DNA of 64,000 bases, from NCBI RefSeq assembly GCF_009928425.1, contig NZ_JAABNS010000001.1:1364001-1428000 (forward strand), written 5' to 3'. Shown in pieces: positions 41,660 to 52,900 of this stretch. The position numbers and the translations under genes were made by a program. This DNA comes from Pseudarthrobacter sp. ATCC 49987 (lineage in GTDB: Bacteria > Actinomycetota > Actinomycetes > Actinomycetales > Micrococcaceae). How positions within the stretch are numbered: position 1 is the first letter of the stretch; the number at the start of each line of letters is the position of its first letter. The notes under the pieces are model-generated. The model had not been told where the DNA came from. It saw nothing but the letters and a program-made list of their open reading frames with translations, and searched no databases.

Positions 41660-42712
41660 CTACCCGGTGGCCGGGACGGTCAGCGTCGCCATAATGGCGG
41701 CATGGTCCGTTCCGGTCACCCGGTGCACGGTGTAGGCCGCGCTGCGCACCGACGGGCTGGTCACCAGATGGTCGATCGTGATGCCGGGAAGCAGCACGTC
41801 GTCCATCGGCCAGGTGGGGACCAGGCGGGAACCTTGGGCCATCCCCACGTCCACCCCTGCCCGCCCCCCGCCTTCCAGGAGCCGCCGGAACTCGGCGTGG
41901 TCATAGCTGGCATTGAAGTCACCGGCCAGCACCACATTCCCGGGCCGGGATACCAGCCGGCCGAGTGCCGCGAGGTCACTGCGCCACTTCGGCAGGCCCA
42001 CACCCACTGGAGCACGGGTATGGACGTTCGTCAGTTCGATGACGGCCCGCTCACCGTGGGACTCAGCGGTGAGCCGGATCATCGGCATGGGAAAATGCGA
42101 GTCGGGTACTTTGCCTTCGGCCACCAGCTGGTGGACCGAGTAGACGGCATTCCCGGCGGCGCCGCCCGCAGGAGCGCTGATCCTGTTCGGAAGCAGTTCG
42201 GCCAGGCCGGAAGCGGCCAGCCGGTCCTCGAGGGCAGTGGTGTATTCCTGGAGCGTCAACAGCGTGATGCCGTTCTCGCGCACCAGCCGGACAATTTCCG
42301 CCGCGTCCGCCTTGCCGAGTTTGGCATTGAGGCTCATGGCCCGCACCTCCACCGCGCCCTCGACTGTTCCTGCGCCGGAATCGGGCGCGGCCCGGGCGTA
42401 GTCCAGCGGCACCAGCCAGAAGAGCTGAACGGCCACGAGACCCGCTGCCGCGCCCGCCATCCACCGCCGCCGGCCCAGCACCGCGAACAGCAGCGATGCG
42501 CTGGCGGGCAGCACCAGCCACGGGGTGAAGGAAACCAGCTGGACCACGGTGGTGGGCCATTCCCGCGGCACGGCACGGAAGACGGAGACCACCACGACGG
42601 GTGCCCCCGCCAGCCCCGCCATCAGCCGCCAGCCGGAGGCCGCCCCGCCCGCAGGCGTACGCGGGGCGCCGCGGCCCCTGGTCCGGAACATCATGGGATT
42701 CAGTGTAGGCAT
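41660..42712 (-). CDS. Endonuclease/exonuclease/phosphatase (EEP) membrane protein
   Basis: This protein of about 350 aa has an N-terminal membrane region (three segments: RLMAGLAGAPVVVVSVF; TTVVQLVSFTPWLVLPASASLLF; RWMAGAAAGLVAVQLFWLV) followed by an EEP-fold domain: VRAMSLNAKLGKADAAEIVRL, ITLLTLQEYTTAL, VVLAGDFNASYDHAEFRR and SVRSAAYTVHRVTGTDHAAIMATL, carrying the catalytic Asn/Asp/His residues (GDFN, TDHAA). Its substrate is unknown; membrane-bound EEP proteins include sphingomyelinase- and phosphatase-like enzymes. The start ATG at 42,712 is chosen; a GTG at 42,721 is an alternative. Confidence 0.86.
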   Translation of the reverse strand: MPTLNPMMFRTRGRGAPRTPAGGAASGWRLMAGLAGAPVVVVSVFRAVPREWPTTVVQLVSFTPWLVLPASASLLFAVLGRRRWMAGAAAGLVAVQLFWLVPLDYARAAPDSGAGTVEGAVEVRAMSLNAKLGKADAAEIVRLVRENGITLLTLQEYTTALEDRLAASGLAELLPNRISAPAGGAAGNAVYSVHQLVAEGKVPDSHFPMPMIRLTAESHGERAVIELTNVHTRAPVGVGLPKWRSDLAALGRLVSRPGNVVLAGDFNASYDHAEFRRLLEGGGRAGVDVGMAQGSRLVPTWPMDDVLLPGITIDHLVTSPSVRSAAYTVHRVTGTDHAAIMATLTVPATG

Positions 42713-42732
42713 TGCGGGCACGTGAGAGTTGT

Positions 42733-42990
42733 TAGACTTCTCGTAGCAGCTTTGACCCGGCCATCACCGGTGAGCTTCCGGAAGAACGCCCTGATGCCGT
42801 ATTTGTAAGAATATTGTGCGCCGGGGCCGGTAGAACCGGACGGGTAAGCCCGTCACAGCAGTAATGAGCGGCCGACGCCGGTGCTCCCTCCTTTCGCAGG
42901 GGTCCGGCGGCGGTAAGTGAGGTGGTACCGCGGTGCCGGTGTTGTTGAAAGACAATGCAGGGGCCGTCCTCGCATCCTGAATGAATCCAT
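42733..42990 (+). promoter_or_regulatory. T-box riboswitch of ileS
   Basis: The region upstream of ileS contains the T-box core GTGAGGTGGTACCGCG (42,917-42,932), with UGGU that pairs with the ACCA 3' end of uncharged tRNA-Ile (the discriminator is A). A large stem I precedes it, and a downstream GC segment (GGGGCCGTCCTCGC) can pair to sequester the start region rather than form a terminator with T-run. That is the translational type typical of actinobacterial ileS. A promoter with -10 TAGACT is at 42,733, also serving the divergent EEP gene direction weakly. Confidence 0.93.
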
Positions 42991-43020
42991 TTGTTCACTA
43001 GCTCAACCCAGGATGTCGAG

Positions 43021-46000
43021 ATGACTTATTACCCGAAGGCCTCCGCCGCACCGTCCGGCGCAGGCGCCACCACCTCTGCTTCCAACGCCGCAGGCGTATC
43101 CGCCTCCGTGAAGTTCCCGGAGATCGAAGAGCGCATCCTCAAGTACTGGGATGAGGACGGCACTTTTCAGGCCAGCATCGACCAGCGCGACTCTGACCTT
43201 CCCGGCGGAAAGCCCGGGTCCAATGAATTCGTCTTCTACGACGGCCCGCCCTTCGCCAACGGCCTGCCGCACTACGGCCACCTGCTGACCGGCTATGCCA
43301 AGGACCTGGTGGGCCGCTACCAGACCCAGCGCGGCCGCCGCGTCGAGCGCCGCTTCGGCTGGGACACCCACGGGCTGCCCGCCGAGCTGGAAGCCATGAA
43401 GCAGCTGGGCATGACGGACAAGACCCAGATCGAGACGATGGGCATCGACAAGTTCAACGACGCCTGCCGCGCCTCCGTCATGAAGTACGCCGACGAGTGG
43501 AAGAGCTACGTCACCCGCCAGGCCCGCTGGGTGGACTTCGAGAACGACTACAAGACGCTCAACGTCGAGTACATGGAATCCGTGCTCTGGGCCTTCAAGC
43601 AGCTGCACGAAAAGGGCCTCACCTACAACGGTTACCGGGTGCTGCCGTACTGCTGGAAGGACGAGACGCCGCTGTCCAACCATGAACTGCGCATGGACGA
43701 CGACGTCTACAAGAACCGCCAGGACCAGACCGTCACGGTCACCTTCCCCATCACGGCGGGGGACTCGGAGCTGTCCAGGCAGCTCGCCGGGGTACAGGCG
43801 CTCGCCTGGACCACCACACCCTGGACGCTGCCCACCAACCTGGCGCTCGCCGTCGGGCCCGCCATCACCTACGTCGTCCTGCCGGCCGGACCGCACGGGA
43901 TCAAGGCCGCCTCGGCCGACGCGCCCGTCACGGGCAGCTTCCTGCTCGCCGCGGACCTCCTGGGCGCCTACGCCAAGGACCTCGGCTACGGCGACGGCGC
44001 CGAGGGCGTGGCGGCTGCCGAAGCCGCCGTCACCTCCCGGCACACCGGCGCCGAGCTAGAAGGACTGACGTACGAGCCGCTCTGGGACTACTTCCACGAC
44101 GCCGAAAAGTACGGCACCGAGAACGCGTGGCGCTTCCTGGTCGCCGACTACGTCACCACCACCGACGGCACCGGCATCGTCCACCAGGCCCCGGCCTACG
44201 GTGAAGACGACCAGAAGGTCTGTGAAGAGGCCGGCATTCCCGTGGTCCTCTCGGTGGATGAGGGCGCGAAGTTCCTGCCGCTGTTCGGCCACGGCGACCT
44301 CGCCGGGATCGCCGGACTGCAGGTGTTCGATGCCAACAAGCCGATCACCCAGGTGCTCCGCGCGCAGGGCCGCCTGGTCCGCCAGGCCAGCTACGAGCAC
44401 AGCTACCCGCACTGCTGGCGCTGCCGCAACCCGCTGATCTACCGCGCCGTGTCCTCCTGGTACGTCGAGGTCACCAAGTTCAAGGACCGCATGTCCGAAC
44501 TCAACCAGGAGATCAACTGGATCCCGGGCAACGTCAAGGACGGCCAGTTCGGCAAGTGGCTCGCCAACGCCCGCGACTGGTCCATCAGCCGCAACCGCTA
44601 CTGGGGCAGCCCCATCCCGGTCTGGCAGTCCAGCGACCCGGACTACCCGCGCACCGACGTCTACGGCTCGCTCGCCGAAATCGAAGCCGACTTCGGCCGG
44701 CTGCCGCTGAACAACGACGGCCAGGTGGACCTGCACCGGCCGTTCATCGACGAGCTGACGCGCCCGAATCCGGACGACCCCCGCACCCCGGAAGAGGGCC
44801 AGTCCGTCATGCGCCGCGTCGAGGACGTGCTGGACGTGTGGTTCGATTCCGGCTCGATGCCGTACGGCCAGGTCCACTACCCGTTCCAGAACGAGGAGTG
44901 GTTCGATACCCACAACCCGGCGGACTTCATCGTCGAGTACATCGGCCAGACCCGCGGCTGGTTCTACATGCTGCACATCCTCTCCACCGCGCTGTTCGAC
45001 CGGCCGGCCTTCCGCAACGTCATCAGCCACGGCATCGTGCTGGGCTCCGATGGGCAGAAGATGTCCAAGAGCCTGCAGAACTACCCGGATGTTTCCGAGG
45101 TCCTGGACCGCGACGGCTCCGACGCGATGCGCTGGTTCCTGATGTCCAGCCCGATCCTGCGCGGCGGCAACCTCGTGGTTACCGAACAGGGCATCCGCGA
45201 CGGCGTCCGCCAGGTCATCCTGCCGCTCTGGAACGTGTACAGCTTCTTCACGCTGTACACGAACGCATCGAACGCAGTGGATGGAACAGCGTCCGGGTAT
45301 GACGCGAAGCTCCGCTACGACGGCTACGCCGACACCCTGGACCAGTACCTCATGGCCAACACCGGGGACCTCGTCCGGAACATGACCGCGCAGCTGGACA
45401 GCTACGACATCTCCGGCGCCTGCGACGAACTGCGCAGCTACCTGGACATGCTCACCAACTGGTACGTCCGCCGCAGCCGGCAGCGTTTCTTCGACGAGAG
45501 CGTTGATGCCTTCGACGCGCTCTACACCGCGCTGGAGACGGTCTGCCGGGTCGCGGCCCCGCTGCTGCCGCTGGTCTCCGAGGAGATCTGGCGCGGTCTG
45601 ACCGGAGGGCGCTCCGTGCACCTGGCCGACTGGCCGGACGCGAAACTGTTCCCGGCCAACGCCGGGCTGGTCGAGGCCATGAACCGCGTCCAGCAGATCT
45701 GCTCGACCGGTTCCTCGTTGCGCAAGGCCGCCAACCTGCGGGTGCGCCTGCCGCTGCAGGAACTTACCGTTGTGGCACCCGGCGCGGCTGCGCTGGAAGG
45801 CTTCGCCGCCGTCGTCGCCGATGAACTGAACCTGCGGTCCGTCCGCCTGCTCGACGCCGACAGCGCCTCCCCGGAGGAGTTCGGCATTGAGCAGAAGCTC
45901 GTGGTCAACGCCCGGGCCGCCGGACCGCGGCTTGGCAAGAACGTCCAGCAGGCCATCAAGGGCTCCAAGTCCGGCGACTGGTCCGTGGACGATGGAGGTA

Positions 46001-46389
46001 TGGTCACCGCCGGCGGGCTCGCGCTCGAGCCGCAGGAATACACCCTGGAAACCGTCGTGGCGGAGGCTGCGGAAGGCGAGGGATCGCGCGCGGCGGCAGT
46101 CCTGCCGGGCGGCGGCTTCGTGGTCCTCAACACCGAGGTCACTCCTGAGCTCGAAGCCGAAGGTGCGGCCCGCGACATGGTCCGCGCCATCCAGCAGGCC
46201 CGCAAGGACGCCGGACTCAACGTCAGCGACCGGATCCACACCACGGTCACCGCGACGCAGGACGTCGTCGATGCCCTGCTGGCCAACGCCGAACTCGTCA
46301 AGACCGAAACCCTGACCCTCGAGCTGGAAACTGTTGCGGCCGACGTCAAGGAACCCCAGGTCAGTGTTGCCAAGAAAGTTGAGGCATAG
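43021..46389 (+). CDS. ileS: Isoleucyl-tRNA synthetase, long (type 2) form
   Basis: This 1,122-aa class I enzyme attaches Ile to tRNA-Ile. HYGH at residues 84-87 is the HIGH motif, and KMSKS at 680-684 follows IVLGSDGQ. It has the CP1 editing domain ([16 protein letters not shown]) and the C-terminal region [23 protein letters not shown] typical of the eukaryotic-like type 2 class, which is usually less sensitive to mupirocin (family knowledge). ATG at 43,021 has AGGA at seven bases; an upstream in-frame ATG lies inside the T-box region. Confidence 0.97.
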   Translation: MTYYPKASAAPSGAGATTSASNAAGVSASVKFPEIEERILKYWDEDGTFQASIDQRDSDLPGGKPGSNEFVFYDGPPFANGLPHYGHLLTGYAKDLVGRYQTQRGRRVERRFGWDTHGLPAELEAMKQLGMTDKTQIETMGIDKFNDACRASVMKYADEWKSYVTRQARWVDFENDYKTLNVEYMESVLWAFKQLHEKGLTYNGYRVLPYCWKDETPLSNHELRMDDDVYKNRQDQTVTVTFPITAGDSELSRQLAGVQALAWTTTPWTLPTNLALAVGPAITYVVLPAGPHGIKAASADAPVTGSFLLAADLLGAYAKDLGYGDGAEGVAAAEAAVTSRHTGAELEGLTYEPLWDYFHDAEKYGTENAWRFLVADYVTTTDGTGIVHQAPAYGEDDQKVCEEAGIPVVLSVDEGAKFLPLFGHGDLAGIAGLQVFDANKPITQVLRAQGRLVRQASYEHSYPHCWRCRNPLIYRAVSSWYVEVTKFKDRMSELNQEINWIPGNVKDGQFGKWLANARDWSISRNRYWGSPIPVWQSSDPDYPRTDVYGSLAEIEADFGRLPLNNDGQVDLHRPFIDELTRPNPDDPRTPEEGQSVMRRVEDVLDVWFDSGSMPYGQVHYPFQNEEWFDTHNPADFIVEYIGQTRGWFYMLHILSTALFDRPAFRNVISHGIVLGSDGQKMSKSLQNYPDVSEVLDRDGSDAMRWFLMSSPILRGGNLVVTEQGIRDGVRQVILPLWNVYSFFTLYTNASNAVDGTASGYDAKLRYDGYADTLDQYLMANTGDLVRNMTAQLDSYDISGACDELRSYLDMLTNWYVRRSRQRFFDESVDAFDALYTALETVCRVAAPLLPLVSEEIWRGLTGGRSVHLADWPDAKLFPANAGLVEAMNRVQQICSTGSSLRKAANLRVRLPLQELTVVAPGAAALEGFAAVVADELNLRSVRLLDADSASPEEFGIEQKLVVNARAAGPRLGKNVQQAIKGSKSGDWSVDDGGMVTAGGLALEPQEYTLETVVAEAAEGEGSRAAAVLPGGGFVVLNTEVTPELEAEGAARDMVRAIQQARKDAGLNVSDRIHTTVTATQDVVDALLANAELVKTETLTLELETVAADVKEPQVSVAKKVEA

Positions 46390-46392
46390 TCC

Positions 46393-47751
46393 ATGACCGA
46401 CGAATTCTCCGTAGAAAGTGTCTACGCCGAGCTGCTGGGCCGGGCGCCGGAAAACAAGATGGAGCCCCGGCTCGCCCCGCTGCACCGCGCGATGGACATC
46501 CTGGGGGAGCCGAACAAGGCGTTCCCGATCATCCACGTCACCGGCACCAACGGGAAGACTTCGACGGCCCGCATGATCGAGGCCGGGCTCCGCGCCCACG
46601 GGCTGAGCACCGGGCGCTACACGAGCCCGCACCTGTCCAAGGTCACCGAGCGGATCAGCATCGACGGCGCCCCGGTGCCGGATGAGACCTTCGTCCGGAT
46701 CTGGGACGAGATCCGGCCGTACCTGGCCATCGTGGACAGCGAGCTCGAGAACGAGGGCCAGCCCCGGCTGACCTACTTCGAGTGCCTCACCATCCTGGGC
46801 TTTGCGATCTTCGCGGACCAGCCGGTCAACGTCGCCGTCATTGAGGTGGGCCTGGGCGGGATCACCGATGCGACCAACGTCGGCGACGGCCAGGTCTTTG
46901 TGGTCACCCCGATCTCGCTGGACCACACGGACCTCCTGGGCGACACCACCGAGGAGATCGCGTACGAAAAGGCCGGCATCATCAAGCCCGGCGGCTTCCT
47001 GGTCAGCGCCGCGCAGCCCCGGGACGCAGCCCAGGTCCTGCTGGAAAAGGCCAAGGAAACGAACGTCCCGTTCCGCTTCGAAGGCGTCGAGTTCGGCGTC
47101 GAATCCCGCACCGTCGCCGTCGGCGGCCAAGTGGTGACCATCCAGGGCATCGCGGGCCGCTACGAGGACCTCCTTGTCCCGCTGCACGGTGCACACCAGG
47201 CCGAGAACGCCGCCGTCGCGATCGCCGCGCTGGAGGCCTTCTTCGGCGCTGAGAAGCCGCTCGACGCCGAGCTGGTGCAGGAGGCCTTCGCCTCGGTCAC
47301 CTCGCCCGGCCGCCTCGAAGTGGTGCGCACCGCGCCGACCATCATCGTGGATGCCGCGCACAACCCCGAAGGCATCCGGGTCTCCGCCGAGGCCATCCAC
47401 GAGGCGTTCAGCTTCACCAAGCTGGTGGTGGTGGTCGGTGTCCTGCGGGAAAAGGACGCCGAGGAAATCCTCCGCCAGCTCAAGGAATCCCTCGGCGCCC
47501 TGGCCGCCGAGTACTGCTTCACCCAGTCCAATTCGCCCCGTGCCGTGCCAGCCGAGGACCTCGCGGAACTCGCGCTGGACCTGGGGTTCGGCGAGGACAA
47601 CATCCACGTGGCCGAGAAGCTCGACGACGCCCTCGAATGGGCCGTGGAACGTGCCGAAGCCAACGACGACCTCGCCGGCGGCGTCCTCGTCACCGGCTCC
47701 ATCACGCTCGTCGCGGAAGCCCGGATCCTGCTCGGAAAGGCGGACGCCTAG
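46393..47751 (+). CDS. folC: Folylpolyglutamate synthase / dihydrofolate synthase
   Basis: This 452-aa Mur-ligase-like enzyme adds glutamate to folates. GTNGKT at residues 51-56 is the P-loop; IEVGLGGITDATNV, ISLDHTDLLGDTTEEIAYEKAGI and VDAAHNPEGI are the omega-loop, Glu/His and C-terminal motifs of the family. ATG start three bases after the ileS stop (TAG TCC ATG), so probably co-transcribed. Confidence 0.96.
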   Translation: MTDEFSVESVYAELLGRAPENKMEPRLAPLHRAMDILGEPNKAFPIIHVTGTNGKTSTARMIEAGLRAHGLSTGRYTSPHLSKVTERISIDGAPVPDETFVRIWDEIRPYLAIVDSELENEGQPRLTYFECLTILGFAIFADQPVNVAVIEVGLGGITDATNVGDGQVFVVTPISLDHTDLLGDTTEEIAYEKAGIIKPGGFLVSAAQPRDAAQVLLEKAKETNVPFRFEGVEFGVESRTVAVGGQVVTIQGIAGRYEDLLVPLHGAHQAENAAVAIAALEAFFGAEKPLDAELVQEAFASVTSPGRLEVVRTAPTIIVDAAHNPEGIRVSAEAIHEAFSFTKLVVVVGVLREKDAEEILRQLKESLGALAAEYCFTQSNSPRAVPAEDLAELALDLGFGEDNIHVAEKLDDALEWAVERAEANDDLAGGVLVTGSITLVAEARILLGKADA

Positions 47752-47754
47752 ACC

Positions 47755-48198
47755 ATGGCGAAACTCACCAAGGCCCAGCGCGAATGGCGGCCGGGCATGC
47801 CCAAGAAACGCCGCTCCACCAAGGTCATGTTTGCCTCCACGGTGCTGCTCCTGGAGTCCTTCGTGGTGCTCTTCGGAACCCTCACGGTGTTCGGACTCCG
47901 GCGGGACGAGTTCCCTCCGGTGCTGATCTTCTCCGTCGGGATCGCACTGTGCCTCGTGTATGCCTTCACGTGCGCGGTCCTGTCGAAGCCGTGGGGCGTG
48001 GCGCTGGGCTGGATCCTGCAGATCGTGCTGATCCTGACCGGCATCCTGGAACCGGCGATGTTCCTGGTCGGCGGGCTCTTCGCGGTGGCCTGGTGGTACG
48101 GCATCCGCACCGGCATCCGGATTGACCGCGAGGCCGCCCAGCGGGAACGCGACCAGGCCGCCTGGGACGCCGCCCACCCCGGCGCCCCAAGCAACTAG
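47755..48198 (+). CDS. DUF4233 membrane protein
   Basis: This 147-aa protein has three to four spans: [84 protein letters not shown]. The basic N-terminus and position between folC and ndk are the standard actinobacterial DUF4233 arrangement. It has no proven function. Confidence 0.92.
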   Translation: MAKLTKAQREWRPGMPKKRRSTKVMFASTVLLLESFVVLFGTLTVFGLRRDEFPPVLIFSVGIALCLVYAFTCAVLSKPWGVALGWILQIVLILTGILEPAMFLVGGLFAVAWWYGIRTGIRIDREAAQRERDQAAWDAAHPGAPSN

Positions 48199-48241
48199 AC
48201 TTATTGCCAAACCCACCCACCCCAGACACATTGGAGCAGCT

Positions 48242-48655
48242 GTGAGCATTGAGCGCACCCTCGTCCTGATCAAGCCCGACGGCGTCACCCGCAACCTGAC
48301 CGGCAGCATCATCGCCCGCATCGAAGCCAAGGGCTACACCCTGGCCGAGCTCAAGAAGGTTGACGCAAGCCGCGAACTGCTCGAGCAGCACTACGAGGAG
48401 CACATCGGCAAGCCATTCTACGAGCCGCTCGTCGAATTCATGCTCAGCGGCCCGGTCGTCGCGGCGATCTTCGAGGGCCACCGCGTCATCGAGGGCTTCC
48501 GCTCGCTCGCCGGCACCACGGACCCGACGACGGCGGCCCCGGGCACCATCCGCGGCGACTTCGGCCGCGACTGGGGCCTGAAGGTGCAGCAGAACCTGGT
48601 CCACGGCTCCGACTCGGCGGAATCCGCGGAGCGCGAGATCAAGATCTGGTTCTAG
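48242..48655 (+). CDS. ndk: Nucleoside diphosphate kinase
   Basis: This 137-aa enzyme transfers gamma-phosphate between NTPs and NDPs. The active-site His121 is in QNLVHGSDS; the loop motif [14 protein letters not shown] is at the start, and [10 protein letters not shown] near residue 105. GTG start with GGAG four to nine bases before it. The downstream gap holds a near-perfect palindrome. Confidence 0.97.
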   Translation: MSIERTLVLIKPDGVTRNLTGSIIARIEAKGYTLAELKKVDASRELLEQHYEEHIGKPFYEPLVEFMLSGPVVAAIFEGHRVIEGFRSLAGTTDPTTAAPGTIRGDFGRDWGLKVQQNLVHGSDSAESAEREIKIWF

Positions 48656-48677
48656 GAGTTTCCTGACCCCACCCTCC

Positions 48678-48742
48678 CCGCCGAGGTGACAGTTGAGGCC
48701 CATGTTCGTGACGATCATGGGCCTCAACTGTCACCTCGGCGG
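48678..48742. repeat. 65-bp near-perfect palindrome between ndk and VKOR genes
   Basis: Arms of 27 bases match exactly when inverted (CCGCCGAGGTGACAGTTGAG...GGCCTCAACTGTCACC region), then loop TTCGTGACGAT, which itself folds TCGT/ACGA. Almost the whole 65 bases is one hairpin. It lies between convergent genes and no T-tract follows. Unlike simple terminators, the sequence is highly symmetrical, so it may be a genome-wide intergenic repeat. Confidence 0.9.
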
Positions 48743-48764
48743 TGGTTTAACTCGGGTCGTGCGC

Positions 48765-49436
48765 CTAGTAGCCGGAGGTCCCGATGAAGACCTGGATGAA
48801 CGCGAAGAAGATGGTGGCGATCACGGCGACGTAAAGCAGGGCCGTGATGATCCAGCCGGAGTCGCCCAGGATCCTGGTCGGCCCGGCCGGCAGCCGGATC
48901 ACGCCGTGCGTCACATTGCGGACGGTGACCCAGACGAACAGCGGAATCATCGCGGCCCAGACGATCATGCAGAACGGGCAGAGGATGTGGATGGAGTACA
49001 GCGCCTGTGACCAGAGCCAGACCACGAACGCGAAGCCCAGGGTCACGCCGGCCTGCAGGCCCAGCCAGTACCAGCGGGCAAACGTGGCTCCCGCGAGGAT
49101 GCCCATGGCCGTGGTGATGATGACCGCGAACGCCACGATGCCCATCAACATGTTGGGGAAGCCGAACACCGAGCCCTGCCAGGTCTGCATGACCTGCCCG
49201 CAGGAGATCCACGGGTTCACGTCGCACACCGTCACGTGGCTGGGATCCTTGAGGACCTCAAGCTTTTCCAGCACCAGGGCCCCGGAGGCCAGCCAGCCGA
49301 CGACGCCGGTGATCAGCATGAGCCACGCGAACGGGCGGTCGCGGGTCATCGGGGGCAGCGGCCGGTCGGCGGCGGATGGGCTGGAGCTGTGCTGCTGCGC
49401 GGCTGCCTCGCCGGTGGCACTGGAGATGCTGGGCAT
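48765..49436 (-). CDS. Vitamin K epoxide reductase (VKOR) family protein
   Basis: This 223-aa membrane enzyme oxidises or reduces quinone together with protein disulfides. The CxxC catalytic pair is in LCPFCMIVWAA, and the loop pair in VCDVNPWISCGQVMQ. The four-helix core includes WLMLITGVVGWLASGALVLEKLE. N-terminal 30 residues are a soluble, Ser-rich tail. In actinobacteria VKOR pairs with a DsbA-type partner; the DsbA-like gene at 35.3 kb is not adjacent. Confidence 0.93.
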   Translation of the reverse strand: MPSISSATGEAAAQQHSSSPSAADRPLPPMTRDRPFAWLMLITGVVGWLASGALVLEKLEVLKDPSHVTVCDVNPWISCGQVMQTWQGSVFGFPNMLMGIVAFAVIITTAMGILAGATFARWYWLGLQAGVTLGFAFVVWLWSQALYSIHILCPFCMIVWAAMIPLFVWVTVRNVTHGVIRLPAGPTRILGDSGWIITALLYVAVIATIFFAFIQVFIGTSGY

Positions 49437-49909
49437 GGAATGACTGTCCTTCGGTCGGGTGCAACTGGTGCGATTGTATCGCCGGAGACTGGATGTCGTC
49501 CGGGCGGTGCCGCGCCTTCATGAGGGATTCGGTCCACGGTGCGGGCCGGATGCCTTGCTTACGCCTGCTTTGACGGGTCCTGTGAGACAATGAACGTGGC
49601 TGGAACCCGATCCACATCCGGGTCCCGGTCCGGCGACTTTGTTCCCAAGACCGCCAATGATGAGCAGGGAGCCACGGATCCTCTGATCCAGGCTGTCCCG
49701 CAATGCCATTGGACGGCACCTGGTTGTGGCGTGTAGATCAACGGGTTTCAGAACAATTCCGCCGGCCCTCCAGGGCTGCCGCACCCCACTGCCGGTGCGA
49801 ACCTGAGGGTATCCAATTGACTTCTGTCAATGCCCGCGGGTGTTGACAAATATTTGCCCCAACGGGTGCCGGATGTGGCGGTACGTCAGGGGCAGGAGTG
49901 TCGCCACAT
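49437..49909. promoter_or_regulatory. Long leader region of rne
   Basis: 473 bases without an assigned gene. A 48-codon ORF (49,590-49,736) begins MNVAGTRSTSGSRSGDF, with no clear ribosome site, and could be real or a chance frame. TTGACG (49,571), TTGACT (49,819) and TTGACA (49,842) are the only -35-like sites; the last has a poor -10. Short hairpins such as GCACC-N8-GGTGC occur near 49,778. RNase E genes often have long, self-regulated leaders; the role here is inferred. Confidence 0.4.
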
Positions 49910-52900
49910 ATGGATAATGACCAGGTTGTAACAGGCAACGAAGACGCGCTTGTCACGAACGCAGAAGCCGAAGCATCAGCTGTAGCCACGCCGCCGAAGC
50001 GGCCCGTCCGGACCCGCCGCAAGGCCCTTCCCAAAACTGGGACCGCAGCCGACACTGCGGCGGATACAGCAGTCCCCGCCGTCGAGGCGGAGGCCCCGGC
50101 CGACGAAGCCAAGGCCAAAGCACCCGTCCGCCGCTCCCGCGCCCGCAAGGTCGCTGAACCGGCCGAACCCCTTCCGGCCTTCGCTGACGAAGCCCCGGCC
50201 GAGCCCGCAGCCGCTGAAACCCCGGCAGCCCAAACCCCGGCCGCCGAGGCCGCTGACGTACCGGTTGAGAAGCCTGTCCGGCGCCGGGCCAGCCGTGCCA
50301 AAGCCGCAGCCCCCGTTGCGGAAGCGCCGGTAGCAGAGGCCCCGGCAGAGGAAGAAGCCGTGGTGGCCCCCGGCTCCGCGGACACAGCCGCGGACACAGC
50401 AGCCGCCCCCGCCGCAGCCGAGACGGCCACCGCCGAGACGCCCGCCGAAGCACCCTCCGCCTCCTCGCTTTTCCTGGAGCCGGGAGCAGTCACCTCGATG
50501 ATCTTCCAGGCACCCGACCTGACCGCCGTCGTGCGACCGGCCCCAGCTGCCGCCGCAGTGGCGGAAGCTGACGAAGAAGAGGGCGAAGAAGGCGAGGGCG
50601 AAGACGCCGGAAGCCGCCGTCGCCGCCGCAGCCGCGGCCGCCGCGGACGCAGCACCCGCGGATCCGACAGCGAGCCGGGCGCCGAAAGCGACTCCGACGA
50701 TGCCGGAGAACAAGCGGAAGAAGGCTCTGAGGAGCAGCTCGAAGACGGCGTGACCTCGCGCCGCCGCCGTCGGCGCCGCCGTGGCGACCAGGACCTGGAA
50801 CTGACCGGCGGGGGAGACGACGACCCGCCCAACACGGTGACGCGCGTCCGCGCCCCCCGTGCGGCCACCGAGGCCCCGGTGAACAACCGTGTCACATCCC
50901 TCAAGGGCTCCACCCGGCTCGAGGCGAAGAAACAGCGCCGCCGCGAATCCCGCGACACCGGCCGCCGCCGCACCGTCATCACCGAGGCCGAGTTCCTGGC
51001 CCGGCGCGAGTCCGTGGACCGCCAGATGATCGTCCGCCAGCGCGACGACAGAATCCAGATCGGCGTCCTCGAGGACGGCGTGCTGGCCGAGCACTTTGTC
51101 TCGAAGACCCAGCAGGATTCCCTGATCGGCAACGTCTACCTGGGCAAGGTCCAGAATGTCCTGCCGTCGATGGAAGCCGCCTTCGTCGACATCGGACGCG
51201 GCCGCAACGCCGTGCTCTACGCCGGTGAAGTCAACTGGGAATCCGTCAACCTCGAGGGCAAGCAGCGCCGGATCGAAAACGCGCTGAAGTCCGGTGACTC
51301 CGTACTGGTCCAGGTCACCAAGGACCCGGTCGGCCACAAGGGCGCCCGCCTCACGAGCCAGATCTCGCTGCCCGGCCGCTACCTCGTGTACGTACCCGGC
51401 GGTTCCATGACCGGAATCTCCCGCAAGCTGCCCGACGTCGAACGCAACCGCCTCAAGCGGATCCTCAAGGACCGCCTTCCGGAAGATGCGGGCGTCATTG
51501 TCCGCACCGCCGCCGAGGGCGCGTCCGAGGAAGAGCTCACGCACGACATCAACCGCCTCCGCGCCCAGTGGGAAGGCATCGAAGGCCAGTCGACCTCGAC
51601 CAAGATCCTCGCCCCCGAGCTGCTCTACGGCGAACCGGACCTGACCATCAAGGTGGTCCGCGACGTCTTCAACGAGGACTTCTCCAAGCTGATCGTCTCC
51701 GGCGAGGAAGCGTGGGACACCATCGAGGCCTACGTCACCTACGTGGCACCGGACCTCGTGGGCCGGCTGGAAAAGTGGACCAAGGACACCGACATCTTCG
51801 CGGCCTGGCGCATCGACGAGCAGATCCACAAGGCCCTGGACCGCAAAGTCTTCCTGCCTTCCGGCGGCTCCCTCGTGATCGACCGCACCGAAGCCATGAC
51901 CGTGGTGGACGTCAACACCGGCAAGTTCACCGGCAGCGGCGGCAACCTTGAGGAAACCGTCACCAAGAACAACCTGGAAGCGGCCGAGGAAGTCGTCCGG
52001 CAGCTCCGGCTCCGCGACATCGGCGGCATCATCGTGATCGACTTCATCGACATGGTGCTCGAATCCAACCGCGACCTCGTCCTGCGCCGCATGGTGGAGT
52101 GCCTGGGCCGGGACCGGACCAAGCACCAGGTGGCGGAGGTGACCTCGCTGGGCCTCGTGCAGATGACCCGCAAGCGGATGGGCACCGGGCTGCTGGAAGT
52201 CTTCGGCGAACAGTGCGAAGCCTGCGCCGGCCGCGGCATCGTCACCCACGACGAGCCGGTGGAGCACCGCCGCGCCAACGTGGTTGCCGCCGAGCACCAC
52301 GTCCCCCGGACCGAGCAGCACCAGCCTGCTGCACGGACCGAACGCAAGAGCCGCCGCCGCGGCCGGGGCGGCCAGGGCACGGACGAACAGACCGCACCGG
52401 CAGCAGTGCACGCCGAGCCCACCGAGGCCGAGCGCCACGCCAAGGCTGAGGCAACCCGCGCGGCGCTGGCGAACATCGCCGCGGCGGCACACGCTGCACA
52501 CCTGCACGACGGCGAATCAGCCGCCGCTGCCGATGCCGGGGCCCGCCAGGCAGCTGTCGAGGCGGCCGTCGAGCTGGCCGCGACGGAGGAAGCAGCCGGA
52601 CGTCCCGCCGCTGTGCTGACGTTCGGCGGCGAGCAGGTCGCCCTGCCGTTCGTGGAGCACGCCGACGAGTCGACTGCACCCGCGCTGACCCTGGACCTGC
52701 TGACCGAGGCCTTCGCCCACCTGGGTGAAGCCGAGGCAGCCCCGGCAGCGCAGGAACCGGCAGCCAAGGCTCCCGCCGCGAAAGCGCCGGCAGCCCGGAC
52801 CGCTGCGGCAGCTCCGGCCCGCACGGGCGGAACCGGTCCGGGACGCGCCCAGGCACCGGGTTCCCAGACCGAGGCGGAAACCGAGGCCGGCACCTCCCGC

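Noticed and set aside
44056..48330. Very long open frame on the minus strand opposite ileS, folC, DUF4233 and ndk
   Set aside because: It covers well-supported genes on the plus strand; antisense frames of this length are a normal by-product of GC-rich codon usage. Its translation lacks any conserved domain pattern.
49976..52507. Long minus-strand frame opposite rne
   Set aside because: It is antisense to the catalytic domain of RNase E, and its sequence is biased, low-complexity Gly/Val/Arg.
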